Below are positions 1-7,619 of a stretch of 64,000 nucleotides of DNA, in pieces. The DNA is from Variovorax gossypii (GTDB lineage Bacteria > Pseudomonadota > Gammaproteobacteria > Burkholderiales > Burkholderiaceae_C), in NCBI RefSeq assembly GCF_003965815.1, contig NZ_RXOE01000002.1, forward strand, positions 620,001-684,000. Direction: 5' to 3'. A model generated the notes under the pieces. It saw only the letters and a list, made by a program, of their open reading frames with translations, was not told the origin of the DNA and searched no databases. A program made the translations under genes and the position numbers. The first letter of the stretch is position 1. Each line of letters starts with the position of its first letter.

Positions 1-291
1 TGCGTGTCCATACGCCTCGCGGTACGACGCGTGGCGCGGACGGATGCTGTCGGGCACAAGCACGTCGACGTTCAGGCCCACCAGTTCGTCCGCCGCGTAG
101 CCCAGCAGCGCGGCCGCCGATGGGTTGGCCAGCATGATGCTGCCCGAGCGGTCCACGACCAGCAGCGAGTCGGGGTAGGCGACGAAGAGCGAGCGGAACA
201 CGCTGCCTTCGTCGAAGCCCTCGAAGCCCGCCGACGGGCCCTGCATGGGCGCGCCGGGCGGCAGCGACGGCCTGTCCGCGTTGTCAGCCAT
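1..291 (-). CDS. PAS-domain sensor protein (C-terminus beyond window)
   Basis: Only the first 97 codons are present; the rest lies left of position 1. After a short Pro/Gly-rich leader the protein shows a typical PAS fold start (LLVVDRSGSIMLANPSAAALLGY, given here in pieces: LLVVDRSGSI then LANPSAAALLGY), so it probably senses a ligand or redox state. Its ATG overlaps the stop of the upstream response-regulator gene by 8 bp, so the two are translationally coupled and it is most likely the cognate sensor histidine kinase. No kinase domain is visible in this window, so a PAS-only or diguanylate-type protein cannot be excluded. Confidence 0.7.
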   Translation of the reverse strand, partial: MADNADRPSLPPGAPMQGPSAGFEGFDEGSVFRSLFVAYPDSLLVVDRSGSIMLANPSAAALLGYAADELVGLNVDVLVPDSIRPRHASYREAYGHA

Positions 292-1015
292 TGGAGACCG
301 GCGGCACCAGGATGTAGCCTGCGCCCCGTACCGACTTGATGAGCTGCGGATCTTCCGCGTCCGCCTCGATCTTCCTGCGCAGGCGGCCGACCTGCACGTC
401 GATCGTGCGATCGAATGGCGCCGCCTCGCGGCCACGCGTCTGTTCGAGCAGGAAGTCGCGCGAGAGCACGCGACCCGGATGGCGGGCAAAGGCCTGCAGC
501 AGGTCGAACTCTCCGCCGGTGAGGGCCACTTCCTCTCCTTGCGGATTCCTCAGGCTGCGCGCGGCCGTATCGAGCTGCCAGCCGGCGAAGCGCAGCCTGT
601 CGGGAGAGCCCGCCGAGGTTGCGGCGGCGGGTGCCGGCACTTCGGGCGCGATCCGCCGCAGAACTGCCTTCACGCGCGCAACCAGCTCGCGCAGGTCGAA
701 GGGCTTGGTCACGTAGTCGTCGGCACCCACCTCGAGGCCGACCACCTTGTCCACCGCGTCGCCCCTGCCCGTGACGATGACCAGGCCGCAGCGGAAGCTC
801 TCGCGCAGCCGGCGCGCAATCGAGAAGCCGTCTTCGCCCGGCAGGCCGAGATCGAGCAGCACGAGGTCCGCAGGGTCCGAGCTCATCAGCGACATGAGCG
901 ATCGTCCATCGTGGACCTGTGTGACGCGGAAACCGTGGCTCTGGAGGTAGTTGGCCAGCAGCAGCGTGATGTCAACCTCGTCGTCGAGCACCGCAATGTG
1001 GGAGGCTTGTTTCAT
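284..1015 (-). CDS. OmpR/PhoB-family response regulator
   Basis: A 243-residue two-domain regulator. The receiver domain (about residues 6-120) has the acidic pair D11/D12, the phospho-acceptor Asp at about residue 55 within VLLDLGLPGEDG, and the conserved Lys in YVTKPF. The C-terminal part (about 145-240) is a winged-helix DNA-binding domain ending in the usual GAGYILVPP. I chose the ATG at 1015 because the receiver domain starts right there; the longer upstream reading frame has low-complexity, Arg-rich residues with no family match. It overlaps the downstream PAS sensor gene by 8 bp, so the two form a two-component pair. The target genes are unknown. Confidence 0.88.
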   Translation of the reverse strand: MKQASHIAVLDDEVDITLLLANYLQSHGFRVTQVHDGRSLMSLMSSDPADLVLLDLGLPGEDGFSIARRLRESFRCGLVIVTGRGDAVDKVVGLEVGADDYVTKPFDLRELVARVKAVLRRIAPEVPAPAAATSAGSPDRLRFAGWQLDTAARSLRNPQGEEVALTGGEFDLLQAFARHPGRVLSRDFLLEQTRGREAAPFDRTIDVQVGRLRRKIEADAEDPQLIKSVRGAGYILVPPVSNG

Positions 1016-1329
1016 GCGATGGCAGGAAGGAAATGGAATTCGGATGTCGTGGGCACCCTGTATCGCCGGGAGCGTAGCACGCACGCCCTGCTGCGGCATC
1101 CCCTGCAAGAGCCGTGGAAGGCCGTGTGCCAGGCTGCGGTGTCGGCGGGACCATCGGCAGTTCCAGATCTCCGGCATGTCGCGCCCTCCTGAAACGGGGC
1201 CTGCCACCGGCTCCGGCGCGGTGGGCGGGAAGATTCTTCCGCCGCGGTCTCGCACAGGCCTTGCGCCACATCAAGGCCGGTGCCGGGCGCGCTCCGCAGA
1301 ATCGCGCGCACTCTGTTCACGAGGTACCC
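1016..1329. other. Divergent intergenic region
   Basis: This 314-bp gap separates the leftward response-regulator gene from the rightward desaturase gene. It contains one clear element, the FNR-type dyad at 1259-1276, and otherwise no convincing coding frame, repeat or hairpin. The open frames that cross it read through low-complexity Arg/Pro-rich sequence and look like shadows. Confidence 0.6.
1259..1276. promoter_or_regulatory. FNR/Anr/FixK-type binding site
   Basis: The 18-mer CCTTGCGCCACATCAAGG fits the pattern CTTG-N7-TCAAG, which has the half-site spacing of the FNR consensus TTGAT-N4-ATCAA (8 of 10 positions match). Its centre lies about 62 bp before the desaturase ATG, a distance that allows a class II activator position near -41.5. 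The same pattern recurs before several neighbouring genes, which raises confidence. Confidence 0.55.
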
Positions 1330-2514
1330 ATGCATTCATTGCTCTATTCCGGCGTTCTCCATCTTCCATGGTGGGGCACGGTGCTGGCCGCGCTGGCGCT
1401 CACGCACGTCACCATCGCTTCGGTCACCATCTTCCTGCATCGCCACCAGGCGCATCGTGCGCTCGAGCTGCATCCGGCGGCGAGCCATTTCTTCCGCTTC
1501 TGGCTGTGGCTGACCACCGGCATGGTCACCCGGGAATGGGCCGCCGTGCACCGCAAGCACCACGCGAAGTGCGAGACCCCGGAAGACCCGCACAGCCCCC
1601 AGGTGCACGGGCTCAACCGCGTGCTGTGGGGCGGCGTGTTCTTCTACATGCGCGAGGCGAGGCAGGCGCAGACCCTGGAGCGCTACGGCCACGGCACGCC
1701 CGACGACTGGCTGGAGCGCAGGCTCTATTCGAAGCACAAGATTCTCGGCATCGTGCTGATGGGCCTTGCGGACATGGCGCTCTTCGGCGTGGTGCCGGGC
1801 GGCCTGGTCCTGCTCGTGCAGATCGCTTGGATTCCCTTCTGGGCAGCGGGCGTCGTCAACGGCATCGGCCACTACTGGGGTTACCGCAACTGGCCCGCAC
1901 GCGACGCCAGCACGAACATCTTTCCGGTGGGCATCCTGATCGGCGGGGAGGAGCTGCACAACAACCACCACGCCTTTCCCGCATCGGCCAAGCTTTCGAA
2001 CAGGTGGTTCGAGTTCGACATCGGCTGGCTCTACATCCGCGTGCTGCAGGCCCTCGGTCTGGCGAAGGTGAAGCATGTGGCACCCGTGCCGCGCCTCGTC
2101 GCGCCGAAGGCGAACATCGACCTCGCCACGGTGCAGGCGGTCATCCGCTGCCACTACGACGTGCTTTCCAACTACACGCGCTCGCTGAAGAAGGCCTGCG
2201 TGGCCGAGCTCGACCGCCTGCGCCGCATGTCGCCGGAGGCCGCGCGCGCGCTGAAGACGGTGAAGCCGTGGCTCGGCAAGGACCAGGCGCTGCTCGGTCC
2301 GTCCCGCTACAGGCAGGTGGTGCAGGCGTTGAATGCATCGCAGGCGCTGGCTACGATGTATTCGATGCGCGGGGAGCTGACGGCCTTGTGGAGCCGTTCC
2401 ACCTCCACCGGCGACCAGCTCGCCAGGCAACTGCAGGACTGGTGCCAGCGCGCAGAGGCGAGCGGCATCGTGCCGCTGGTCGACTTTTCGCGCCGCCTGC
2501 GTTCCTACGCCTGA
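1330..2514 (+). CDS. Membrane fatty-acid desaturase (delta-9/stearoyl-CoA type)
   Basis: A 394-residue di-iron membrane desaturase that would introduce a double bond into acyl chains. The three histidine boxes are intact: HRHQAH at residues 37-42, HRKHH at 74-78 and HNNHH at about 210-214. Hydrophobic stretches around the first two boxes and between them and the third fit the usual four-helix topology. The C-terminal 150 residues are hydrophilic and longer than in minimal desaturases. The ATG at 1330 follows GAGGT at 1321-1325. An FNR-type site lies upstream, which is odd for an O2-consuming enzyme but would make sense for membrane adjustment as oxygen falls. Confidence 0.9.
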   Translation: MHSLLYSGVLHLPWWGTVLAALALTHVTIASVTIFLHRHQAHRALELHPAASHFFRFWLWLTTGMVTREWAAVHRKHHAKCETPEDPHSPQVHGLNRVLWGGVFFYMREARQAQTLERYGHGTPDDWLERRLYSKHKILGIVLMGLADMALFGVVPGGLVLLVQIAWIPFWAAGVVNGIGHYWGYRNWPARDASTNIFPVGILIGGEELHNNHHAFPASAKLSNRWFEFDIGWLYIRVLQALGLAKVKHVAPVPRLVAPKANIDLATVQAVIRCHYDVLSNYTRSLKKACVAELDRLRRMSPEAARALKTVKPWLGKDQALLGPSRYRQVVQALNASQALATMYSMRGELTALWSRSTSTGDQLARQLQDWCQRAEASGIVPLVDFSRRLRSYA

Positions 2515-2539
2515 GCGAGGCGGCGCCAAGGAGATGCGG

Positions 2540-2932
2540 ATGAAGCTCGTGCCGGCTATTTGCGTTTCGTGTGCCGCGATGGCGATGGCGCTGGCCGGCT
2601 GCGCAGGCTTTTCCTCGCAGGCGCCGGCCGGCGGCACGCTCACCGGATCGCTGGCGGGTGCCGCGCCGGGCAGCGTGGCAGCCAGGGCGATGGACGACGG
2701 CGACCGCCGCCGCGCCGCGAGCGCACTGGAGACCCTGGCGAACGGCGAGTCGTCGGCCTGGCGCAATCGCGAGACCGGAGACAGCTTCGTGTTCACTCCC
2801 ACGAGCAGCGTCGAGCGACGCGGCGAACGGTGCCGCGACTTCAGGCTCGAAGTGGTCGCCGGCGGGCGGCCCGACAGCATCGGCGGCAGCGCCTGCCGGC
2901 AGCCCGATGGTTCCTGGCGCATCCCGGGCTGA
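2540..2932 (+). CDS. Small outer-membrane-type lipoprotein
   Basis: A 130-residue protein with an N-terminal lipoprotein signal: a hydrophobic segment ending in the lipobox LAGC, so the Cys near residue 17 would be lipidated. The rest contains a Gly/Ala-rich stretch and a C-terminal portion (GESSAWRNRETGDSF, CRDF, SWRIPG) that resembles the RT0821/Lpp0805-type surface-antigen C-terminal domain found with 17-kDa antigen-like proteins. The glycine-zipper part is reduced. I take ATG 2540 rather than 2534 because AAGGAG (2528-2533) is properly spaced only from 2540. Function is unknown; a role in envelope integrity is a guess. Confidence 0.75.
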   Translation: MKLVPAICVSCAAMAMALAGCAGFSSQAPAGGTLTGSLAGAAPGSVAARAMDDGDRRRAASALETLANGESSAWRNRETGDSFVFTPTSSVERRGERCRDFRLEVVAGGRPDSIGGSACRQPDGSWRIPG

Positions 2933-2956
2933 GGCCCGGCAGTCCGGAGTCCGGCC

Positions 2957-3913
2957 ATGATCCGGCGGTTCGACGTCTGCAACGGCGATGCCGACGGGCT
3001 TTGCGCCGCGGTGCAATGGCGGCTGCACGATCCCGGCCAGGCCGAGCTGGTGACGGGGCTCAAGCGCGACATCACGCTGCTCGGCCGAGTTCCCGCACGG
3101 GTGGGCGACGAGGTCAACGTGTTCGACATCTCGATGCAGCGCAACCGCGCCGACCTGACGCGCCTGCTCGAAGAGGGGGCGTGCGTGCGCTACTTCGACC
3201 ACCACGCGGCCGGCGAGATGCCCTCGCATCCGCGCCTGGAAGCGCACATCGACGAGGCGAGCGACGTCTGCAGCAGCCTGCTGGTCGATCGCCACCTGGG
3301 CGGCGCGCATCGCGCCTGGGCGCTGGTCGGCATCTACGGCGACAACATGGGCGCTGTGGCCGATGGGCTCGCGCTCGGCAGCGGCTTCGAGCCCGGCGAC
3401 TGCGCAGGCCTGCGGCGGCTGGGCGTGCTGATCAACTACAACGCCTACGGCGACCATGAACGGGACGTCTGCATCGCGCCCAGGCTGCTGTTCCCGCTGA
3501 TGGCGCGCTATCGGGACCCGCGCGACATGCTGGCGCACGAGAGCATCGTCGACGAGATCGATGCGCTGCGCCATGACGACCTGCGCAAGGCCTCCAGCGC
3601 CGCCACGCTCTGGCATGGGCCCCGTGGCAGCGTGCGCGTGCTGCCCGATTCGCCCTGGAGCCGGCGCGTGATGGGCTGCCTTGCCAACGAGCTGGCCAAC
3701 GCGGAGCCCGAGCTGGCCCATGCGGTGTTGAAGGTGGAGGGCGACGGCTATGTCGCGAGCGTGCGTGCGCCGCTGGTGCTTCCGGGCGGCGCCCACGCGC
3801 TGTGCAGCCGCTTCGGCGGCGCCGGCCGTTCGCGCGCCGCCGGCATCGACCGGTTGCCACGCGGGGAGCTGTCGCGCTTCGTCGAGGCGTTCGCCAAGAC
3901 GTCCTGGGGCTGA
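2957..3913 (+). CDS. DHH-family phosphoesterase
   Basis: A 318-residue member of the DHH superfamily of metal-dependent phosphoesterases. The motif NGDADG (residues 9-14) is the first metal-binding motif, and DHH (81-83, in YFDHHAAG) is the signature. A C-terminal DHHA1-like part with a Gly-rich GGAGRSRAAGI segment would bind substrate. Family members cleave phosphodiester or phosphoanhydride bonds in pyrophosphate, oligonucleotides or cyclic dinucleotides; the sequence does not say which. The gene is preceded by CCGGAG and stands 24 bp after the lipoprotein gene. Confidence 0.85.
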   Translation: MIRRFDVCNGDADGLCAAVQWRLHDPGQAELVTGLKRDITLLGRVPARVGDEVNVFDISMQRNRADLTRLLEEGACVRYFDHHAAGEMPSHPRLEAHIDEASDVCSSLLVDRHLGGAHRAWALVGIYGDNMGAVADGLALGSGFEPGDCAGLRRLGVLINYNAYGDHERDVCIAPRLLFPLMARYRDPRDMLAHESIVDEIDALRHDDLRKASSAATLWHGPRGSVRVLPDSPWSRRVMGCLANELANAEPELAHAVLKVEGDGYVASVRAPLVLPGGAHALCSRFGGAGRSRAAGIDRLPRGELSRFVEAFAKTSWG

Positions 3914-3927
3914 CGGCGTCTCGCTGC

Positions 3928-5190
3928 TCAATGCAGCAACCGGAAACCGGCAGCCGCAATCCAGCCGCACGCCAGGCTCGCGGCCAGCGCGGCTGCCACG
4001 CGCAGGGCGTAGACCCGGCCACCGGTCGCCAGTGCCACGGCGCAGCGTGTGAGCGTGTTGGTTCCGACCGCCAGCAGCATGCCCCGGACGAAGTGATCCG
4101 TCGACAGCGTGCCCGCCGCATGCAGCGAGGCGAGCGAGGCCACGGGTGCATGCGCGTCGGCCAATGCGGCGAGCGCGATGCCGATCCGCAGGCCGGTGTC
4201 GCCGAAGTACCGCTGGGCCGAGCCCACCAGCAACGCGACCAGAGCCAGGGCAACGGCGATGGCCAGCGCTTCGCGGGGACGCAGCGCGCTGCGCGTGCCG
4301 GCCGGCGCTTCGACGGGCACCGGCGGCGGAGCGGACCGCAGCGGCAGCAGGCCCACGGCCCCTGCGCCCGCCGCACCGGCAAGGGCCACGGGCAATAGCG
4401 CGAGACCGGCCCGCGGCGACAGCGCGAAAGTCATCGTCAGGGCCAGTGCCCACGTGGCCACGGCCGACAGGCCCGCGGCGCCGGCCAGCAGGCCCGCGTG
4501 CTGCGGCTGCTCGCGTGCACGGTTGCCGAACGAGGCCACGGTGGCCGTGCTCGACACGAACCCGGACGCGAAGCCCAGGCCCAGCAGGCCGCCGCGCGCG
4601 CCCAGCCAGCGCACCGCGGCCTGGCCCGCGGCCTGTATCGCCATGATCAGCAGCACCATCGCCGCCAGAGGCCGTGCCGCGATGCCACCGAGCATCTCTA
4701 TGGGGTGCGCGGGAATCAGCGGCAGCGCGATCAGGGCGAGCGCCGCCAGCAGCACGCCGTCGTGCAGCTCCTGCTCGCTGAGCAGCTCCGTCGCGAAGCG
4801 GTGCAGCCGGCGCCTTGCAGCCAGCAGCAGCGCGAGGCCGGTTCCGCAGGCCGCGCCGAGCGACGGCGACATGACGCACAGCACACCGATCAGATAGGTG
4901 GCGAACAGGGAGATCTCGGTGGTCATGCCCGGGTCGGGCGAGCGGCTCTTCCAGTGCGACACGGCTGCCAGCGTGGCGACGAGCGCTGCTCCGATGGGAA
5001 CGAGCGCCGCAACGGGCAAGGTCTGCGCAATCGCACCGGCCAGCGCCACGATGGCGAAAGTGCGCAGGCCGGCGGCCGCGCGGCGGTCGCCGTCGCCCTT
5101 GCGGCGCTCGCGCTCGATGCCGACCACCAGCCCGATGCCCAGTGCCACGGCCAGCCCGACGATCGCCGACGAAGGACTGAGGTTGTTCAT
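3928..5190 (-). CDS. MgtC/SapB and DUF4010 membrane protein
   Basis: A very hydrophobic protein of 420 residues. The N-terminal 130 residues carry the MgtC/SapB hallmarks (GxGLVVGIERERRKG, then GLRTF), and the remainder is a DUF4010-type bundle with about eight further membrane segments. Such proteins sit in the inner membrane; roles in magnesium, acid or phosphate stress have been suggested for MgtC relatives, but the activity of the DUF4010 fusion is unknown. I prefer the Met at 5190 over the one at 5214 because the shorter form begins directly with a normal membrane-protein N-terminus. It is divergent from the alcohol dehydrogenase gene and could share the FNR-type site between them. Confidence 0.82.
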   Translation of the reverse strand: MNNLSPSSAIVGLAVALGIGLVVGIERERRKGDGDRRAAAGLRTFAIVALAGAIAQTLPVAALVPIGAALVATLAAVSHWKSRSPDPGMTTEISLFATYLIGVLCVMSPSLGAACGTGLALLLAARRRLHRFATELLSEQELHDGVLLAALALIALPLIPAHPIEMLGGIAARPLAAMVLLIMAIQAAGQAAVRWLGARGGLLGLGFASGFVSSTATVASFGNRAREQPQHAGLLAGAAGLSAVATWALALTMTFALSPRAGLALLPVALAGAAGAGAVGLLPLRSAPPPVPVEAPAGTRSALRPREALAIAVALALVALLVGSAQRYFGDTGLRIGIALAALADAHAPVASLASLHAAGTLSTDHFVRGMLLAVGTNTLTRCAVALATGGRVYALRVAAALAASLACGWIAAAGFRLLH

Positions 5191-5242
5191 GCAACCAGTG
5201 TCCCCGGCGGCCATGTCGCGTCAAGGCTGTCCCGGGCCGATT

Positions 5243-5260
5243 CCTTGCGCTAGCTCAAGG
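5243..5260. promoter_or_regulatory. FNR/Anr/FixK-type binding site
   Basis: The 18-mer CCTTGCGCTAGCTCAAGG is an almost symmetrical dyad of the CTTG-N7-TCAAG type. It lies between the divergent MgtC/DUF4010 gene and the alcohol dehydrogenase gene, with its centre about 41 bp before the dehydrogenase ATG and about 61 bp from the other start. It matches the FNR consensus at 7 of 10 positions, the weakest of the set. Confidence 0.45.
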
Positions 5261-5292
5261 GCGGGCAACGCAGGCGCGCATAACGTGTGGGC

Positions 5293-6330
5293 ATGAAAGC
5301 ACTCGTATACCAGGGCCCCGGTCTCAAGTCGCTCGAGGACCGTCCAATGCCCGAGATCCAGGCGTCGGGCGACGCCATCGTGCGCATCCTGAAGACGACC
5401 ATCTGCGGCACGGACCTGCACATCCTCAAGGGCGATGTGCCCAGCTGCGCGCCAGGCCGAATCCTGGGGCACGAGGGCGTGGGCGTGGTCGAGAGCGTCG
5501 GCGCGGCCGTGAGCGCATTCCGTCCTGGCGATCAAGTGCTGATCTCGTGCATCTCCTCGTGCGGCAAGTGCGAGAGCTGCCGCCGCGGCATGTATTCGCA
5601 CTGCGCGAGCGGCGGCTGGATCCTGGGCAACACCATCGACGGCACGCAGGCGGAGTACGTACGCATCCCGCATGCGGACACCAGCCTCTACCCGGTGCCG
5701 CCCGGCGCGGACGAAGAGGCGCTGGTGATGCTCAGCGACATCCTGCCGACCGGCTTCGAGTGCGGCGTGCTCAACGGCAAGGTCGCGCCCGGCAGTACCG
5801 TGGCCATCGTGGGCGCCGGGCCGATCGGCCTGGCCACGCTGCTCACGGCGCAGTTCTATTCGCCGTCGCAGGTCATCCTGATCGACCTGGACGACGGCCG
5901 GCTCGAGGTCGCGCGCCGCTTCGGCGCGACGCACACCATCAACAGCACCGACGGACGGGCGGCCGAGGCAGTGCTCGCATTGACCGGCGGCCGGGGCGTC
6001 GACGTGTCGATCGAGGCCGTGGGCATACCGGCTACCTTCGTGCTGTGCCAGGACATCGTGGCACCCGGCGGCACCATCGCGAACATCGGTGTCCATGGAC
6101 ACCCGGCAGACCTTCACCTGGAGCGGCTGTGGTCGCAGAACGTCGCGATCACCACGCGCCTGGTCGACACCGTCTCGACGCCTATGCTGCTGAAGACGGT
6201 GCAGTCGCGCAAGGTGGACCCGGCACGGCTGATCACGCACCGCTTCAAGCTCGACCGCGTCCTGGACGCCTACGACACCTTCGCGCGCGCGGCGCAGACG
6301 CACGCGCTCAAGGTGATCATCGAGGCGTAG
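5293..6330 (+). CDS. Zinc-dependent alcohol dehydrogenase (MDR family)
   Basis: A 345-residue medium-chain dehydrogenase. It has the catalytic-zinc residues (Cys in TTICGTDLH, GHEGVG), the four structural-zinc cysteines in CGKCESCRRGMYSHC, and a Rossmann nucleotide motif (VGAGPIG) in the middle. It would interconvert alcohols and aldehydes or ketones with NAD(P)(H). The start is the ATG at 5293; an in-frame GTG six bases earlier is less likely. Close relatives sit beside universal stress genes in other Burkholderiales and in anaerobic regulons, which fits the FNR-type site just upstream. The natural substrate cannot be read from the sequence. Confidence 0.92.
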   Translation: MKALVYQGPGLKSLEDRPMPEIQASGDAIVRILKTTICGTDLHILKGDVPSCAPGRILGHEGVGVVESVGAAVSAFRPGDQVLISCISSCGKCESCRRGMYSHCASGGWILGNTIDGTQAEYVRIPHADTSLYPVPPGADEEALVMLSDILPTGFECGVLNGKVAPGSTVAIVGAGPIGLATLLTAQFYSPSQVILIDLDDGRLEVARRFGATHTINSTDGRAAEAVLALTGGRGVDVSIEAVGIPATFVLCQDIVAPGGTIANIGVHGHPADLHLERLWSQNVAITTRLVDTVSTPMLLKTVQSRKVDPARLITHRFKLDRVLDAYDTFARAAQTHALKVIIEA

Positions 6331-6394
6331 GGACGCCGATGAAGAGCACAGGAAGCACACCCCTTGTGGATCCCCGACCCTGGAGACGCTTCGC

Positions 6395-6625
6395 ATGACC
6401 AACGATTCCTTCTCGACAATTCCGGCGACACCGGAGCCCCTGGGCGCCCGATACCTTCAGGCGGCGACGAGCTGGCAGATGGCCGTCGCCAGGAGCGTCC
6501 TGCTGGCGCAGTTGGGGCAGTGGGAAATCCTCGCAGCTTGGTGGCGCGGAACAGCCGCCGCACAGCACGAGCTGGTGGACCAATGGATCTGCCGCTTCGG
6601 CGGCGGCGTGCCGCTGGACGGCTAG
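6395..6625 (+). CDS. Small hypothetical protein (76 aa)
   Basis: A 76-residue, Trp- and Ala-rich, mostly helical protein with no signal peptide or clear membrane span. It starts with MTNDSF after a GGAGA ribosome site, 64 bp downstream of the alcohol dehydrogenase and 90 bp before a universal stress protein gene, in the same direction, so it is probably part of that transcript. The amphipathic pattern (YLQAATSWQMAVARSVLLAQ) is faintly reminiscent of phasin-like proteins, but I do not recognise the family and assign no function. Confidence 0.6.
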   Translation: MTNDSFSTIPATPEPLGARYLQAATSWQMAVARSVLLAQLGQWEILAAWWRGTAAAQHELVDQWICRFGGGVPLDG

Positions 6626-6715
6626 GCGGGCGAGCATCCACCCGGCATTCGCCCAACATCCATCCGATCTTGATTCCTGCGCCGGGACGCGGCGCGCCAC
6701 CCTGCGGGGCCATCC

Positions 6716-7555
6716 ATGAACTTCAGAACCATCCTCGTCCACCTGGACCCATCGACCCGCTGCCCCGAGCGCGCCGCGTTGGCGGCACGGTGGGCGCGTT
6801 CGCACGAGAGCCACCTCACCGGGTTGATTCCCACGGGCCTCTACGACGGCGTGATTCCCGCCAGTGCCATCGCCACGGGCATGACCGACTACATCGCCGA
6901 GTCCGCCGACTACCTGCGCCGGCGCGCCGAGGGCATCGCGCGGGAGTTCAGGCAGGGCATCGCCGCGTCCGGGCCGCTGTCGTACGAGGTGCAACTGGTC
7001 GACGGCCTCACGGTGGACGCCGTTGTGCGCCACGGGCACGCGAGCGACCTGGTGGTGATCGGGCAGAGCGACGGCTCGAACCGTGGGGACACCACCGTGC
7101 ACGGCCTCGCCGAGCAGGTGCTGATGGACGTGGGCCGGCCGGTGCTGGTCGTTCCGTCCGTGGGCGAGTTCTCCGGCGTGCCGAAGGGCGTCGTCGTGGC
7201 CTGGGACGGCTCGCGCGAGGCGGCGGTGGCGATGCATGCGGCATTGCCGGCGTTGCGCGGCGCGCGAGTCACGCTCCTGTCGCTGCGCCATCCGCGCGAC
7301 GAGGAAGACGCGCAGCGGCGGCTGCTGCCCGACATGATCCAGTTCCTGCTGCGCCACGGCGTGCAGGCGCGCGCGGAGTCGGAAGTGACCGAGACAGGCA
7401 TCGCCGATGCGCTGCTGTCGAGGGTCGCCGACCTGGGCGCCGAGCTGCTGGTGATGGGCGGCTACGGCCATTCGCGCCTGCGCGAGCGGATACTGGGGGG
7501 CGTGACGCAGCAGATCCTTGCGCAGATGACGGTGCCGGTCCTGATCGCGCATTGA
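6716..7555 (+). CDS. Tandem-domain universal stress protein
   Basis: A 279-residue protein made of two UspA domains. The second domain keeps the nucleotide-binding pattern G-x2-G-x9-G (GGYGHSRLRERILGG), so it could bind ATP; the first ends in VGRPVLVVPS but lacks the glycine motif, so it is likely degenerate. Such proteins are cytoplasmic and are typically induced by oxygen limitation, starvation or nitric oxide. It follows the small gene at 6395 and precedes the fused kinase gene at 7620. A partial TTGAT element upstream lacks its second half, so I do not call a site here. Confidence 0.9.
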   Translation: MNFRTILVHLDPSTRCPERAALAARWARSHESHLTGLIPTGLYDGVIPASAIATGMTDYIAESADYLRRRAEGIAREFRQGIAASGPLSYEVQLVDGLTVDAVVRHGHASDLVVIGQSDGSNRGDTTVHGLAEQVLMDVGRPVLVVPSVGEFSGVPKGVVVAWDGSREAAVAMHAALPALRGARVTLLSLRHPRDEEDAQRRLLPDMIQFLLRHGVQARAESEVTETGIADALLSRVADLGAELLVMGGYGHSRLRERILGGVTQQILAQMTVPVLIAH

Positions 7556-7619
7556 GCCGCGCCGGGCGCGGGCGGCGCCAACTCGTCCTTTCGTCGTTTC
7601 GCCACTTCCCTGCGCCCTC

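Noticed and set aside
2351..5224. 957-codon minus-strand open frame
   Set aside because: It overlaps well-supported genes on both strands (DHH and MgtC/DUF4010) and is Arg/Ala-rich without a recognisable domain.
6672..6690. TTGAT element before the tandem usp gene
   Set aside because: The second half-site (TCAA) is missing, so it is not an FNR-type dyad.
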